This document shows, piece after piece, positions 8,354-16,151 of a stretch of 64,000 nucleotides of DNA. The notes below the pieces were generated by a model, which ran no database searches, was not told where the DNA came from, and was given only the letters and a program-made list of their open reading frames with translations. Location: positions 2,108,001 through 2,172,000 of the forward strand of contig NZ_LT670847.1 of NCBI RefSeq assembly GCF_900142895.1, read 5' to 3'. Made by a program: the position numbers and the translations under genes. Origin of the DNA: Vreelandella subglaciescola. Lineage in GTDB: Bacteria > Pseudomonadota > Gammaproteobacteria > Pseudomonadales > Halomonadaceae. How positions within the stretch are numbered: position 1 is the first letter of the stretch; each line of letters starts with the position of its first letter.

Positions 8354-9478
8354 TCAGTTGTTGGCGTCGCTGACGTTATCGACGGTATCGGCGGTGGTGC
8401 CCGGCAGGCTGATCGACGGCAGCAACAGGCTGATTACGCGGTTCCAGCGGGCCAGCGGCGCGGTGGTCACATAGATCACGTCCTGAGGCTCCAGGGGAAA
8501 GCGACTGCCCATCGAGAAGGCTATGGCGTTGCTCACATCGAGCTGGTAGACGGTCGCCAGCCGATCGCTCTGTTCGCCCTGGGGGCGAATGACAAAGATG
8601 CCGGAAGGCTCGGCGCTGCGCTCGTCGATACCCCCGCTGCGCGAGATGGCGTCGGTCAGCGTCAGGCGCTCGTTGCCCACCGGGATGTTGCCGGGGCTAG
8701 CCACTTGCCCCATCACGGCCACGGCCTGGTTCTCGGCGGTGGGCACATGCAGCACATCACCGTCGCGCAACAGGCGTTCTTGTCGCCTGTCCCCCTCACG
8801 CAGCAGGGCGTAGAGCGAGAGCTGTTCCTCTTTGCCATTGCGGGTCAGGAACACCTTGTGCCAGTTGGCGTCGGCGTCTGCCCCGCCCGCCTGGGAGATG
8901 GCCTCGGTGACGGTGAGCGGCACGCTGGTGATCGGCAGGGCGCCCGGCTCGCTCACCGCGCCGCTGATATAGACCTTCTTGGCGCGATAGGCGGCGACCC
9001 CTACATCGATCTGGGGCTGCTGGATGTAGTTCGCCAGGCGGCGGGTCAAGAGGCGACGCATTTCCTCCAGCGTCAGCCCAACGACCTCTAACCGCCCTAC
9101 ATACGGATAAAAGATGCTGCCGTCGTTGCGCACCTGGTTACCGGCCTCGGCGGCGCTGCGCTCAGCGCCTGCGGGAATGGTCAGCTCGGGGTGGTCATAG
9201 ACGGTGATGCTGAGCACATCGCCCTCGCCAATACGGTATTCGTATTCTTCCAGCGCCTGGCTCAACGCCGCAGGCGCTGCGGTAGCCCGGCCTTCTTGCC
9301 GGGTCTGGCGATAGGTGGCCAATAGCCCCGGGGTGATGGGCTCGATATCGACGAGATCGTCGATCGGGGCGGCTTCCGAGCGGTGGTCGATGTGCCCTCC
9401 GGGTGCCAGGGCGCAGCCGCTCAGCCAGAGAACGCCACCCAGGGTGGCGAGGAATTTGATGGGCGTTGAATGGCGCAT
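8354..9478 (-). CDS. wza: Polysaccharide export outer-membrane lipoprotein Wza
   Basis: The 374-residue protein starts with a lipoprotein signal ending in the lipobox LSGC (Cys22). It continues with a polysaccharide-export domain (EYRIGEGDVLSITVYDHPEL, from about residue 80) and SLBB-type beta-grasp repeats (VYISGAVSEPGALPI and VAVMGQVASPGNIPV). Wza forms the octameric outer-membrane channel for capsule or exopolysaccharide. It is the first gene of the minus-strand operon, and its leader carries an ops element at 9518-9529, so RfaH-dependent transcription is likely. The same protein class is called GfcE in group 4 capsule operons, which fits the divergent gfc/yjb-like genes. Confidence 0.93.
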   Translation of the reverse strand: MRHSTPIKFLATLGGVLWLSGCALAPGGHIDHRSEAAPIDDLVDIEPITPGLLATYRQTRQEGRATAAPAALSQALEEYEYRIGEGDVLSITVYDHPELTIPAGAERSAAEAGNQVRNDGSIFYPYVGRLEVVGLTLEEMRRLLTRRLANYIQQPQIDVGVAAYRAKKVYISGAVSEPGALPITSVPLTVTEAISQAGGADADANWHKVFLTRNGKEEQLSLYALLREGDRRQERLLRDGDVLHVPTAENQAVAVMGQVASPGNIPVGNERLTLTDAISRSGGIDERSAEPSGIFVIRPQGEQSDRLATVYQLDVSNAIAFSMGSRFPLEPQDVIYVTTAPLARWNRVISLLLPSISLPGTTADTVDNVSDANN

Positions 9479-9517
9479 GTTGAGGTGCCTGCAGGGTGAA
9501 GCGACAAGTGTTTGGGC

Positions 9518-9529
9518 ACGCTACCGCCC
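9518..9529 (-). promoter_or_regulatory. ops element (RfaH recruitment site) in a JUMPstart-like leader
   Basis: The minus strand reads GGCGGTAGCGTG, an exact match to the 12-base ops core. It continues as GGGGCGGTAGCGTGCCC, close to the JUMPstart consensus. It lies 40-51 bases upstream of the wza start codon in the transcribed orientation. Established knowledge: RfaH loads on RNA polymerase paused at ops and suppresses termination in long capsule, LPS and exopolysaccharide operons. Confidence 0.9.
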
Positions 9530-9794
9530 CGAGGTGTCATGGCGCATCCCCGAGGCCTGTCGTCGTTTGGTAGCGGGCAAGTTGTTTTGACAGCGGTGAA
9601 AAAGTCGGGCTGACCGCTGGTAAAGCGAAGGCATATTACATGACGACGGTATGGTAATACCAGTTGGGACGGCTCCAGCCCTTGTGGCCAGTCACCATAC
9701 CCTTATGCTGATGATAAAGTCGCTGTGCCGCGTAGCGTCGGGACGGCGTCGTGCAATGCGGAACACAGCGCGAGACACCCGCGGGCTAAGCGTC

Positions 9795-9852
9795 TATCAC
9801 CCAGTACTATCACCCACTACTATTACCCAGTACTATACTAAGCACTATACTG
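9795..9852 (+). repeat. 13-bp tandem repeats upstream of the yjbE-like operon
   Basis: The units are TATCACCCAGTAC (9795-9807), TATCACCCACTAC (9808-9820) and TATTACCCAGTAC (9821-9833). A degenerate continuation TATACTAAGCACTATACTG follows. The array overlaps possible -10 boxes TATACT at 9834-9839 and 9846-9851. It may be a binding array for a regulator or a slippage-prone promoter. Confidence 0.7.
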
Positions 9853-9923
9853 TGGCGGGCTTGACGGTGGTGTTGCCCATCGCAGAAGATGCCATAACAA
9901 CGTTAACCAAGGAGGTTTTCAGG

Positions 9924-10196
9924 ATGAAGAAAGGTATTGCACTGCTGGCCACGGCCGGGATGTTAACCGCGCCGCTGGCTATTGCTCAGAACGATGTGTC
10001 CACGGCTCCGAGCGACGACAAGCCGGCCAGTGCCGTTCAGGCAACCACGCCCCAGAGTGGCGGCGCCTCTGGCTTCGCCGAGTCGCTGGGCATCAGCAAC
10101 ACCACCCTGGCCGTGGGCATTGCCGCCGCTCTGGCCGTGGCGGTTGGCGTTGCCGTCAGCTCCGGCGGCTCGTCTTCCGGCACTGGTACCAACTAA
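9924..10196 (+). CDS. yjbE: Small secreted Gly/Ser/Ala-rich protein, YjbE/GfcA-like
   Basis: The 90-residue protein has a clear signal peptide (MKKGIALLATAGMLTAPLAIA, cleavage near residue 21-22) and a polar middle. It ends with a hydrophobic Ala/Val/Gly segment and a Ser/Gly/Thr tail. The start is fixed by AAGGAGG eight bases upstream; the open frame extends much further upstream without support. Size, composition and position as first gene before YjbF-, YjbG- and YjbH-like genes match yjbE of the E. coli yjbEFGH exopolysaccharide operon and gfcA of the group 4 capsule operon. The molecular role of YjbE/GfcA is not established, and the name rests on context more than on sequence. Confidence 0.7.
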   Translation: MKKGIALLATAGMLTAPLAIAQNDVSTAPSDDKPASAVQATTPQSGGASGFAESLGISNTTLAVGIAAALAVAVGVAVSSGGSSSGTGTN

Positions 10197-10209
10197 GCGG
10201 GACACCAGA

Positions 10210-10932
10210 ATGCCGCGAGTCTCGATAAACGGTCAGCAACTCGAAGCCGCCCCAGGGCGGCTCTTTCGTGTGCCTAGACGACGCTCGCGGCTGCCGGCTC
10301 TGGCCGTTGGCCTGCTGATGCTCTGGCTGCTGACGGGCTGCGCCAACGGCGGTAATTCGCCCTTGGTCGGACTGTTCAGCGACACCCTAGTGCCGTCAGG
10401 CGATCAGGCCGAGCGCGCTGCCGAGATCCCTTTTGCGAGCCTCTCCATCGACACCGGCGAGCGCAGCGGCCTGGTGGTGCTGGGGGCGAGCAGCGAACCC
10501 GACACCTTCTGGCCGATGGGCCACCACGGGCTGGTCTCGCTACGCCACGATGGCCTACAGGCCACGGCGGGGCTGGATGAGGACCTGCTCGATACCCGCT
10601 ACCGGCACGGCGGGCAAGACGCGCTGCCGCCCTGGCAGCAGCAGACCCCCGGTTCTTTTGACCTCACCCGCACCTGGCAAGACACCGAGGGGCTAATGCA
10701 CAGCCTGCGCGCGGAGGGCCAGCTTTCCTGCGGCCCCGCGGAGCAGCGCGAGCTGCCGCTGGCGACCCTGGCACTGGAGCCCTGCGCGCTGACCCTCGAC
10801 TGGCAGGACGGCAGTACGACCCAGGGCACCCTGTGGCGCGACCCGGACAGCTTTCACCTCTGGGCGGGCGAAGAACAAGCCTGGCCCGAGGGCCCGACGA
10901 TTCGCTGGGAGGTCGCGCGGCAATGGTGGTAA
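10210..10932 (+). CDS. yjbF: YjbF/GfcB-family outer-membrane lipoprotein
   Basis: The 240-residue protein carries a lipobox LLTGC (Cys44 from this start). The long, basic N region suggests the true start may be the GTG at 10270 (Cys24 then). The mature part has the features of the YjbF/GfcB group, including PDTFWPMGHHGLVSLRHDGL and a repeated Leu/Thr beta-rich pattern. Family knowledge: these lipoproteins accompany polysaccharide secretion, but their biochemical role is not settled. It lies 13 bases after the yjbE-like gene and its stop overlaps the yjbG-like start by 10 bases, implying translational coupling. Confidence 0.82.
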   Translation: MPRVSINGQQLEAAPGRLFRVPRRRSRLPALAVGLLMLWLLTGCANGGNSPLVGLFSDTLVPSGDQAERAAEIPFASLSIDTGERSGLVVLGASSEPDTFWPMGHHGLVSLRHDGLQATAGLDEDLLDTRYRHGGQDALPPWQQQTPGSFDLTRTWQDTEGLMHSLRAEGQLSCGPAEQRELPLATLALEPCALTLDWQDGSTTQGTLWRDPDSFHLWAGEEQAWPEGPTIRWEVARQWW

Positions 10933-11720
10933 ACAAGTGGATGGGCGCGCTGGCCATGGCAGCCTGCTTGATGGCGGCGCCGCTGGCCGCGCTGGGTCAG
11001 GCGGACTCCGCTAAGCTGTCGGACGGCTGGCTCGACAGCCTGTCGTCCGCCCCGGCGGTGGCCTGGAGCCATGCCTTCGCGCTGCGCCAAGACACCGCGG
11101 CGACGCTGGAGGGCAAGCGGCGCCGGCTGGTGGCCGAGCTGGATACGCTGATTATGCGGGCGCGGCTCGGCGGCAACGGCGCGGGACGGGTGTCGGGCCT
11201 AACCGCCTGGCGCCAGCGGCTGGCGGAAGGGGAAAGCCTGCCGGCCAGAACGCCGGGGCGCTTTGATCTGCCCTGGCTTGGCGCCCACCTGCGCCAGGAT
11301 CCGCCGCTGGCCGAAATAGCGCTGTGGGGCAGCTGCGAACCGCCGGCCTGGGTCGAGGTTTGGCACCTGGGCGGAGTCACCCGGCTGCTCTGGCAAGAAG
11401 GCCTGGCGCTTGACGGGGCGCTCGAACGCCTCGCCCGAGACGCCGACGGTGAGGTCAGCGCGAGCGTCGATTATGCCTGGCTGATCACGCCGACGGGCGA
11501 GCGCCACCGCCGCGGCATTGCCGCCTGGAACACCCAGGCAACGCCGTTGGCCCCCGGTAGCCGGGTGATGCTGGAGCTGCCCGGCCCCCAGGGACTCTCT
11601 AGCGCTCTGCCCCTATCCGCCCCTCAGGCGGCGGGCAGACTGATCAATCAACGGCTGCCCGACTATCTCGCCACGCGACTCCCCGGTGACGACTGCACGA
11701 CATGGAGCAAAGATACGTGA
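10923..11720 (+). CDS. yjbG: YjbG/GfcC-family periplasmic protein
   Basis: The 265-residue protein begins with a signal peptide (hydrophobic run MGALAMAACLMAAPLAALG, cleavage near AALGQA). It contains the beta-grasp-like region expected for the GfcC/YjbG family (WVEVWHLGGVTRLLW and RVMLELPGP). GfcC is a periplasmic capsule-assembly protein in E. coli group 4 capsule strains. ATG 10923 overlaps the preceding stop; ATG 10941 is an alternative. Its end overlaps the start of the next gene by 19 bases. The assignment rests on gene order and general features, since this family diverges strongly. Confidence 0.78.
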   Translation: MVVNKWMGALAMAACLMAAPLAALGQADSAKLSDGWLDSLSSAPAVAWSHAFALRQDTAATLEGKRRRLVAELDTLIMRARLGGNGAGRVSGLTAWRQRLAEGESLPARTPGRFDLPWLGAHLRQDPPLAEIALWGSCEPPAWVEVWHLGGVTRLLWQEGLALDGALERLARDADGEVSASVDYAWLITPTGERHRRGIAAWNTQATPLAPGSRVMLELPGPQGLSSALPLSAPQAAGRLINQRLPDYLATRLPGDDCTTWSKDT

Positions 11721-13858
11721 CACGCGATACCCCGCAGGCAATAGCCGCAAAAGGACGAGGCGCGAGGCTGCTGGCGGCCTGCGTGCCGCTGTGCATGGCG
11801 AGTGCCAACGCACTGGCGGATAGCACGGACAGCAACCTGGGCAGCGGGCAGGGCGACTTCGGCGGCATCGGCCTGATGCAGACCCCTACCGCGCGCATGG
11901 CGCCGGTGGGCAGTATGCTGGTGGGCTGGAGCCGCATCGCGCCTTATCGCCGCTACAACGTGTTCTTCCAGCCCACCGAATGGTTGGAAGGGGGCTTTCG
12001 CTACTCAGAGATCGAAGACCGGCTCTACGGCGAGGCCATTGCCGGCGACCGCAACCTGCTCGATAAGGGCTTCGATATGAAGCTGCGCCTGCTCGAGGAA
12101 TCGCGCTACTTGCCGGAGCTGGCGCTGGGCATGCGCGACATGGGCGGCACCACCCTGTTCGGCGCCGAGTATTTGGTCGCCAGCAAGCGCTGGCATGACG
12201 TGGATGTCTCCCTGGGGCTGGGCTGGGGCTACCTGGGCCATGCCGCCGACGCCGGCTCCCCGCTGGGCTGGCTTGATAACCGCTTTGACGCGCGCCCCGA
12301 TGACAGCGGCGGCGACCAGGGCGGCGAGTTCGCCGTGGATGCGCTATTCCGCGGCTCGGTCGCGGTGTTCGGCGGGGTGGAATATCAGACCCCCTGGGAC
12401 CCGCTGGTGATGCAGCTGGAGTACGAGGGCAACGACTACAGCAATGAACCCGCGGGGGGCGAGCTGGAGCAGGACAGCCGCGTCAACCTGGGGGCGCGAC
12501 TGTCGCTGACTGAGGGCCTGTCGCTGCGCGGCGGCTGGCAGCGCGGCAATACGGCGATGATGGGGCTCGACTACCGGATCGACCTGGCCGGCCTGAGCCA
12601 GGTCAAGCGCGACTCGCCGCCGGTGGCGATCGATGCCGAACCGCGTAGGGATTGGCAGGCGGTCAGCAACGCGCTGGCAAACAATGCCGGTATCGCCGTG
12701 AGCCGCATCAGCCGCGACGGCCGCGACCTGACCGTTAGCGGCGAGCCGACCACCTACCCGTCGCTGCTGCAGAGCGAGGAGCGCGCCGGGCGCATTCTGC
12801 ACGCCCAGGCGGGCGCTGACGTGGAGCGCTTTCGCTTCCGCTGGGAGAGCCGCGGTCTGGCGCTGCGCGAGGATGTGCATAACCGCTCAGCCCTGGCGGC
12901 GGCGGCGGGCTCCAGCGAGGACGAGGGTGATCACCGCTACGGCATTTACGCCCACGCCGATCTCGGCGATGCTGAGAGCAAGAATACGCGCGGCGAGACG
13001 CTCTACCAGACTCAATTACAAGGTTTTAGTTGGAACCTGGCGCCGCGGCTCGACCAAAACCTCGGCGGCCCGGACGGCTACCTGTTCCGCCTGATGGCCG
13101 TGCTGAACGCCGAGTACCGCACCGACCCCAACGGCTGGTTCTCGGGTGCGCTGGCCGGAACCGTCTGGGATAACCTGGACGACTACGATTATATCGCCGA
13201 CTCCGAGCTGCCGCGGGTGCGCACCTATATCGGCGATTATTTGTCCGAGACCAGCTTGGGCATCGAGAACCTGCAGTACACCCGCACCGGCCAGCCGGGC
13301 GATAACTGGTACGCCATGGGCTACGGCGGGCTGCTGGAGATGATGTATGCCGGCGTCGGCGGCGAGCTGCTCTACCGCCCCTTCAACAGCGGCTGGGCGG
13401 TGGGCGCTGACCTCAACTGGGTGCGCCAGCGCGAGTTCGATCAGCGCTTCGGCCTGCGCGACTACGACACCTGGACCGGCCATTTCAGCGCCTACGTCGA
13501 TACCGGGGTCGAGGATGTCCGCGCCAAGGTCAGCGTGGGGCGCTATCTGGCCGGCGATGTGGGCTCTACGCTGGACCTCTCGCGGGAATTCGACTCGGGC
13601 GTGCGCATCGGCGCCTGGGGTACCTGGACGGACGCCGGCGACGACTACGGCGAGGGCGGCTTCGATAAGGGGCTCTACCTGTCGATTCCCTTCGATGCCC
13701 TGTTTACCCGCTCCACCCGCTCGAGGGCCAATATTGCCTGGCAGCCGCTCACCCGCGACGGTGGCGCCAAGCTCGGCCGCCGCTACGAGCTCTATGACCT
13801 TACTGAGGAGCGTGACCTGGGGTCTTATTGGGACGACTATGAGGGCAGCTGGAACTAG
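11702..13858 (+). CDS. yjbH: YjbH/GfcD-family outer-membrane beta-barrel protein
   Basis: The 718-residue protein has a signal peptide ending near ANALA (about residue 39) and then the diagnostic N-terminal block GGIGLMQTPTARMAPVGSM. A long series of alternating aromatic/polar beta strands follows, with an aromatic-rich C terminus. YjbH proteins are predicted outer-membrane barrels encoded in exopolysaccharide operons; GfcD is the capsule counterpart. It is the last gene of the yjbEFGH-like set, transcribed away from wza. It may provide an outer-membrane route or anchoring point for the polymer alongside Wza; that partnership is inference. Confidence 0.88.
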   Translation: MEQRYVTRDTPQAIAAKGRGARLLAACVPLCMASANALADSTDSNLGSGQGDFGGIGLMQTPTARMAPVGSMLVGWSRIAPYRRYNVFFQPTEWLEGGFRYSEIEDRLYGEAIAGDRNLLDKGFDMKLRLLEESRYLPELALGMRDMGGTTLFGAEYLVASKRWHDVDVSLGLGWGYLGHAADAGSPLGWLDNRFDARPDDSGGDQGGEFAVDALFRGSVAVFGGVEYQTPWDPLVMQLEYEGNDYSNEPAGGELEQDSRVNLGARLSLTEGLSLRGGWQRGNTAMMGLDYRIDLAGLSQVKRDSPPVAIDAEPRRDWQAVSNALANNAGIAVSRISRDGRDLTVSGEPTTYPSLLQSEERAGRILHAQAGADVERFRFRWESRGLALREDVHNRSALAAAAGSSEDEGDHRYGIYAHADLGDAESKNTRGETLYQTQLQGFSWNLAPRLDQNLGGPDGYLFRLMAVLNAEYRTDPNGWFSGALAGTVWDNLDDYDYIADSELPRVRTYIGDYLSETSLGIENLQYTRTGQPGDNWYAMGYGGLLEMMYAGVGGELLYRPFNSGWAVGADLNWVRQREFDQRFGLRDYDTWTGHFSAYVDTGVEDVRAKVSVGRYLAGDVGSTLDLSREFDSGVRIGAWGTWTDAGDDYGEGGFDKGLYLSIPFDALFTRSTRSRANIAWQPLTRDGGAKLGRRYELYDLTEERDLGSYWDDYEGSWN

Positions 13859-13900
13859 CGGTTCGCTGGCATGGTTTGGTGATATTACATAGACTAGCGA

Positions 13901-13916
13901 TTAATGCATGCATTAA
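13901..13916. promoter_or_regulatory. 16-bp perfect palindrome upstream of ompW
   Basis: TTAATGCATGCATTAA is a perfect 16-base palindrome 46 bases upstream of the ompW start codon. Its symmetry and position suit a dimeric transcription-factor operator. No regulator can be named from sequence alone. Confidence 0.4.
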
Positions 13917-13961
13917 CCGGCGTCGCCGGAGAACCGAACACTCATCAGGAGAAATCTGACT

Positions 13962-14558
13962 ATGCGCTCTAACAAGCTTATCGCCACCGCCGCTCTGACT
14001 GCTGCTGGCCTTGCCCTGACCAGCCAGGCCGCGCTGGCCTACCAGGCCGGTGACATCTATGTGCGCGCCGGCATCGAGAAAGCCGACATCAGTGCCGACG
14101 AACTCTCCCGCGAGAACAACTTCAACCTGGCCGGCGGCTACCTGCTGCACGACAAGCTGGGTCTCGAGGTTGGCATCGGCGAGGCGGTCGATCATGACTT
14201 CGCCCTGGATAGCGGGGCGCAGGGAAGTCTGGATCGCATGCCGGTTACCCTGCTGATGAACTACTACCCGCTGGGCGGCATTGAGGCTTCGCGCATTCAG
14301 CCTTTCCTCGGCGTGGGCGTGAACTACACGCGCTTCTCCAGCGTGGACACGGACGGCGCCGATAGCCTGGACATCGACGACGACTACGGCGTAGTCGGCC
14401 AGGTCGGCATGGACATGCTCATCACCGAGCGCATCCACGCCACCGGCTACGCGCGCTACTCCGAGATCGACGCCGACTTCGAACGCAACGGCAGCACCGT
14501 CGACGAGGTCCGCCTCGACCCGCTAACCGTCGGCGCCGGTATCACCTACCGCTTCTAA
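13962..14558 (+). CDS. ompW: OmpW-family outer-membrane porin
   Basis: The 198-residue protein has a Sec signal peptide (cleavage near SQAALA-YQ). The mature chain fits an eight-stranded OmpW barrel: AGDIYVRAGI at the N terminus, PVTLLMNYYPLGG, IQPFLGVGVNYTRF and the C-terminal VRLDPLTVGAGITYRF ending in Phe, as required for Bam-mediated insertion. OmpW proteins form narrow hydrophobic channels and often respond to osmolarity or oxidants. A good ribosome-binding site (AGGAG) precedes the ATG, and a strong terminator follows at 14611-14638, so it is probably monocistronic. Confidence 0.9.
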   Translation: MRSNKLIATAALTAAGLALTSQAALAYQAGDIYVRAGIEKADISADELSRENNFNLAGGYLLHDKLGLEVGIGEAVDHDFALDSGAQGSLDRMPVTLLMNYYPLGGIEASRIQPFLGVGVNYTRFSSVDTDGADSLDIDDDYGVVGQVGMDMLITERIHATGYARYSEIDADFERNGSTVDEVRLDPLTVGAGITYRF

Positions 14559-14610
14559 GCCTCTCCGCCCGAATGGCAGGAAACCGCGGTTGGTCAGGAT
14601 GTAACCTCGC

Positions 14611-14638
14611 GCAGCGCCCAGTGGGCGCTGCGTTTTTT
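14611..14638 (+). terminator. Rho-independent terminator after ompW
   Basis: GCGCAGCGCCCAGTGGGCGCTGCGTTTTTTA forms a stem GCAGCGCCC/GGGCGCTGC with loop AGT, followed by a T-run. It lies about 55 bases past the ompW stop. Confidence 0.9.
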
Positions 14639-14717
14639 ATTGCGCCCGGCTGACCTGGATCGTGGCGCGTTCTTCGATGCCTGAATTCAGGAGGCTAAGT
14701 GCGACGTAGGGCATAGG

Positions 14718-14748
14718 GCAACACCTTATCGGAATGTTCAGGTGTTGC
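14718..14748. other. Inverted repeat upstream of the GT25 gene
   Basis: GCAACACCT (14718-14726) and AGGTGTTGC (14740-14748) form a perfect 9-bp stem around a 13-base loop. A second short inverted pair, ACACTTA/TAAGTGT, lies near 14770-14790. They sit in the leader of the AT-rich glycosyltransferase gene and could be an operator or hairpin. No T-run follows. Confidence 0.45.
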
Positions 14749-14851
14749 ACTCAGTTTCTGCGGCAAGGACACTTATACTGTTATGTTAAGTGTTTGTAAT
14801 CAGAAAAATATATATTGTTTCTTTAATACGTTTAACTGATGGATTTTTTTG

Positions 14852-15574
14852 ATGAAAATTATCGTTATTTCTAGGGTTTCAGACGTCAGGCGTCGAGATA
14901 ATGTTTGCGCCATGCTAAAGGATAGTCCTTATGAATGGCAGTTTTTAGATGCGTATGAAGTTAACACTATACCGGAATGGTTTAATGCGATATATGATGA
15001 AGAAAAATCAAAGAAATACCGCTCATATTCCTTAGTAGGAGGGGAGAAAGGATGCTTCTCTTCCCATGTAGGTGCATGGCTTAGGTGTATTCAGCTTAAT
15101 GAGCCAGTCATCGTTTTAGAGGATGACTGTACGTTACTTCCCACTTTTTTTGAAAAAATAAAAACTATAAGAATTTCAAGTTTTGAGTATGTTAAATTGG
15201 AAAGAAGGAGTGATGGATATGAGGTAGATGATATTTTCATGATTAACAAAAAAAACCGTTCAGGTGCTGTTGGTTATTATCTGTCTCCGGTAGGTGCCTT
15301 TAAATTTTTATCCACATTAAATGACATATATATGCCAATTGACCATTATATTGGTATGTCATGGAAGCATAAAGTTGCACCGATCGGATTGATTAACCAA
15401 ATAATTACTCACGAAGGACAGTTTGGCACCGATATTCAGCATGATAGACAGAAGATAGAAAAAGAAAACAGCAAAAATAAATGGCTTAGGTTTTTAAGAA
15501 AATATAAGCGTTATATCGATGATAGTAAATATCAGAAATTTATAGATAAATGTCGAAGTTATTATATAAAGTAG
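14852..15574 (+). CDS. GT25-family glycosyltransferase (LPS/LOS type)
   Basis: The 240-residue protein starts KIIVISRVSDVRRRDN and contains GGEKGCFSSHVGAW and VIVLEDDC. These are the hallmarks of the GT25 (LgtB/Lex2B) family that adds hexoses to lipooligosaccharide. The DD of VLEDDC is the expected metal/nucleotide-sugar site. The gene is much richer in A and T than all its neighbours, with many AAA, ATA and TTT codons, and lies next to a block of interspersed repeats. Both points suggest recent horizontal transfer. ATG 14852 is preferred over the TTG just before it; no strong ribosome-binding site is visible. The sugar added is unknown. Confidence 0.85.
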   Translation: MKIIVISRVSDVRRRDNVCAMLKDSPYEWQFLDAYEVNTIPEWFNAIYDEEKSKKYRSYSLVGGEKGCFSSHVGAWLRCIQLNEPVIVLEDDCTLLPTFFEKIKTIRISSFEYVKLERRSDGYEVDDIFMINKKNRSGAVGYYLSPVGAFKFLSTLNDIYMPIDHYIGMSWKHKVAPIGLINQIITHEGQFGTDIQHDRQKIEKENSKNKWLRFLRKYKRYIDDSKYQKFIDKCRSYYIK

Positions 15575-15589
15575 ACAGTTAAAGCTGTT

Positions 15590-16115
15590 GCATTGCGAAC
15601 GCCCCTACGTCATAGCGAGCCCCTCCACTGTCATTGCGAGCACCCAAAGGGCGGGTGTAAACGCAGCGAAGCAATCTCGGGGTTTGCCTACAGCGCCACC
15701 GCGGGCTAGGAGATCGCCACGTCATTTACGCCAGATTGTCGGTGCTACGTTCCTCGCGATGACGAGTAGCGGGAAAGACGACACCGCGGCAGCCGCACGC
15801 GAGCGCAGCACCGTGCCCACTACGTCATAGCGTATGCCCACTACGTCATTGCGAGCCCAGCGAAGCAATCTCAGGGTTGGCCTACAGAACCACCGCAGGC
15901 TAGAGATCGCCACGTCGTTCCACTCCTCGCGATGACAGGTAGCAGGAAGCGTGCACGCGCCTCCTCTGTCATTGCACACACCCACTACGTCATAGCGAGC
16001 ACCCAAAGGGCGGGTGTAAACGAAGCGTGGCCATCTCGGGGGTTTGCCTACAGCGCCACCGCGGGCATGTGATCGCCACGTCGTTTACACTCCTCGCGAT
16101 GACAGTAGTGGGAAA
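15590..16115. repeat. Three copies of a ~120-150 bp interspersed palindromic repeat
   Basis: Units at about 15629-15762, 15847-15938 and 15984-16101 share a core beginning GCGAAGCAATCTC (variant in the third) and running through GGTTTGCCTACAGCGCCACCGCGGGC and GATCGCCACGTCGTT. Each is bounded by GTCATTGCGAG- and CTCGCGATGAC-type ends that are inverted copies of each other. No coding frame is supported in this 577-base gap between the GT25 gene and galE. The structure resembles REP/MITE-type elements with no transposase of their own. Confidence 0.8.
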
Positions 16116-16151
16116 AGTGCCACCGTGTCCAAGAGACTCCCACTGTCTGGC

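Larger units (their letters stand above)
9479..9923. promoter_or_regulatory. Divergent control region between wza and the yjbE-like gene
   Basis: This 445-base gene-free region serves both operons. On the wza side it holds the ops/JUMPstart element. On the yjbE side it holds three 13-bp tandem repeats overlapping TATACT boxes, then a strong AAGGAGG ribosome-binding site at 9909-9915. I could not fix a clear promoter for wza; an ATATTA/TAATAT box at 9633-9638 is a weak candidate. Confidence 0.6.

Noticed and set aside
9795..9852. Tandem repeats as a CRISPR array
   Set aside because: Units are 13 bp, directly adjacent without spacers, and no cas gene is present.
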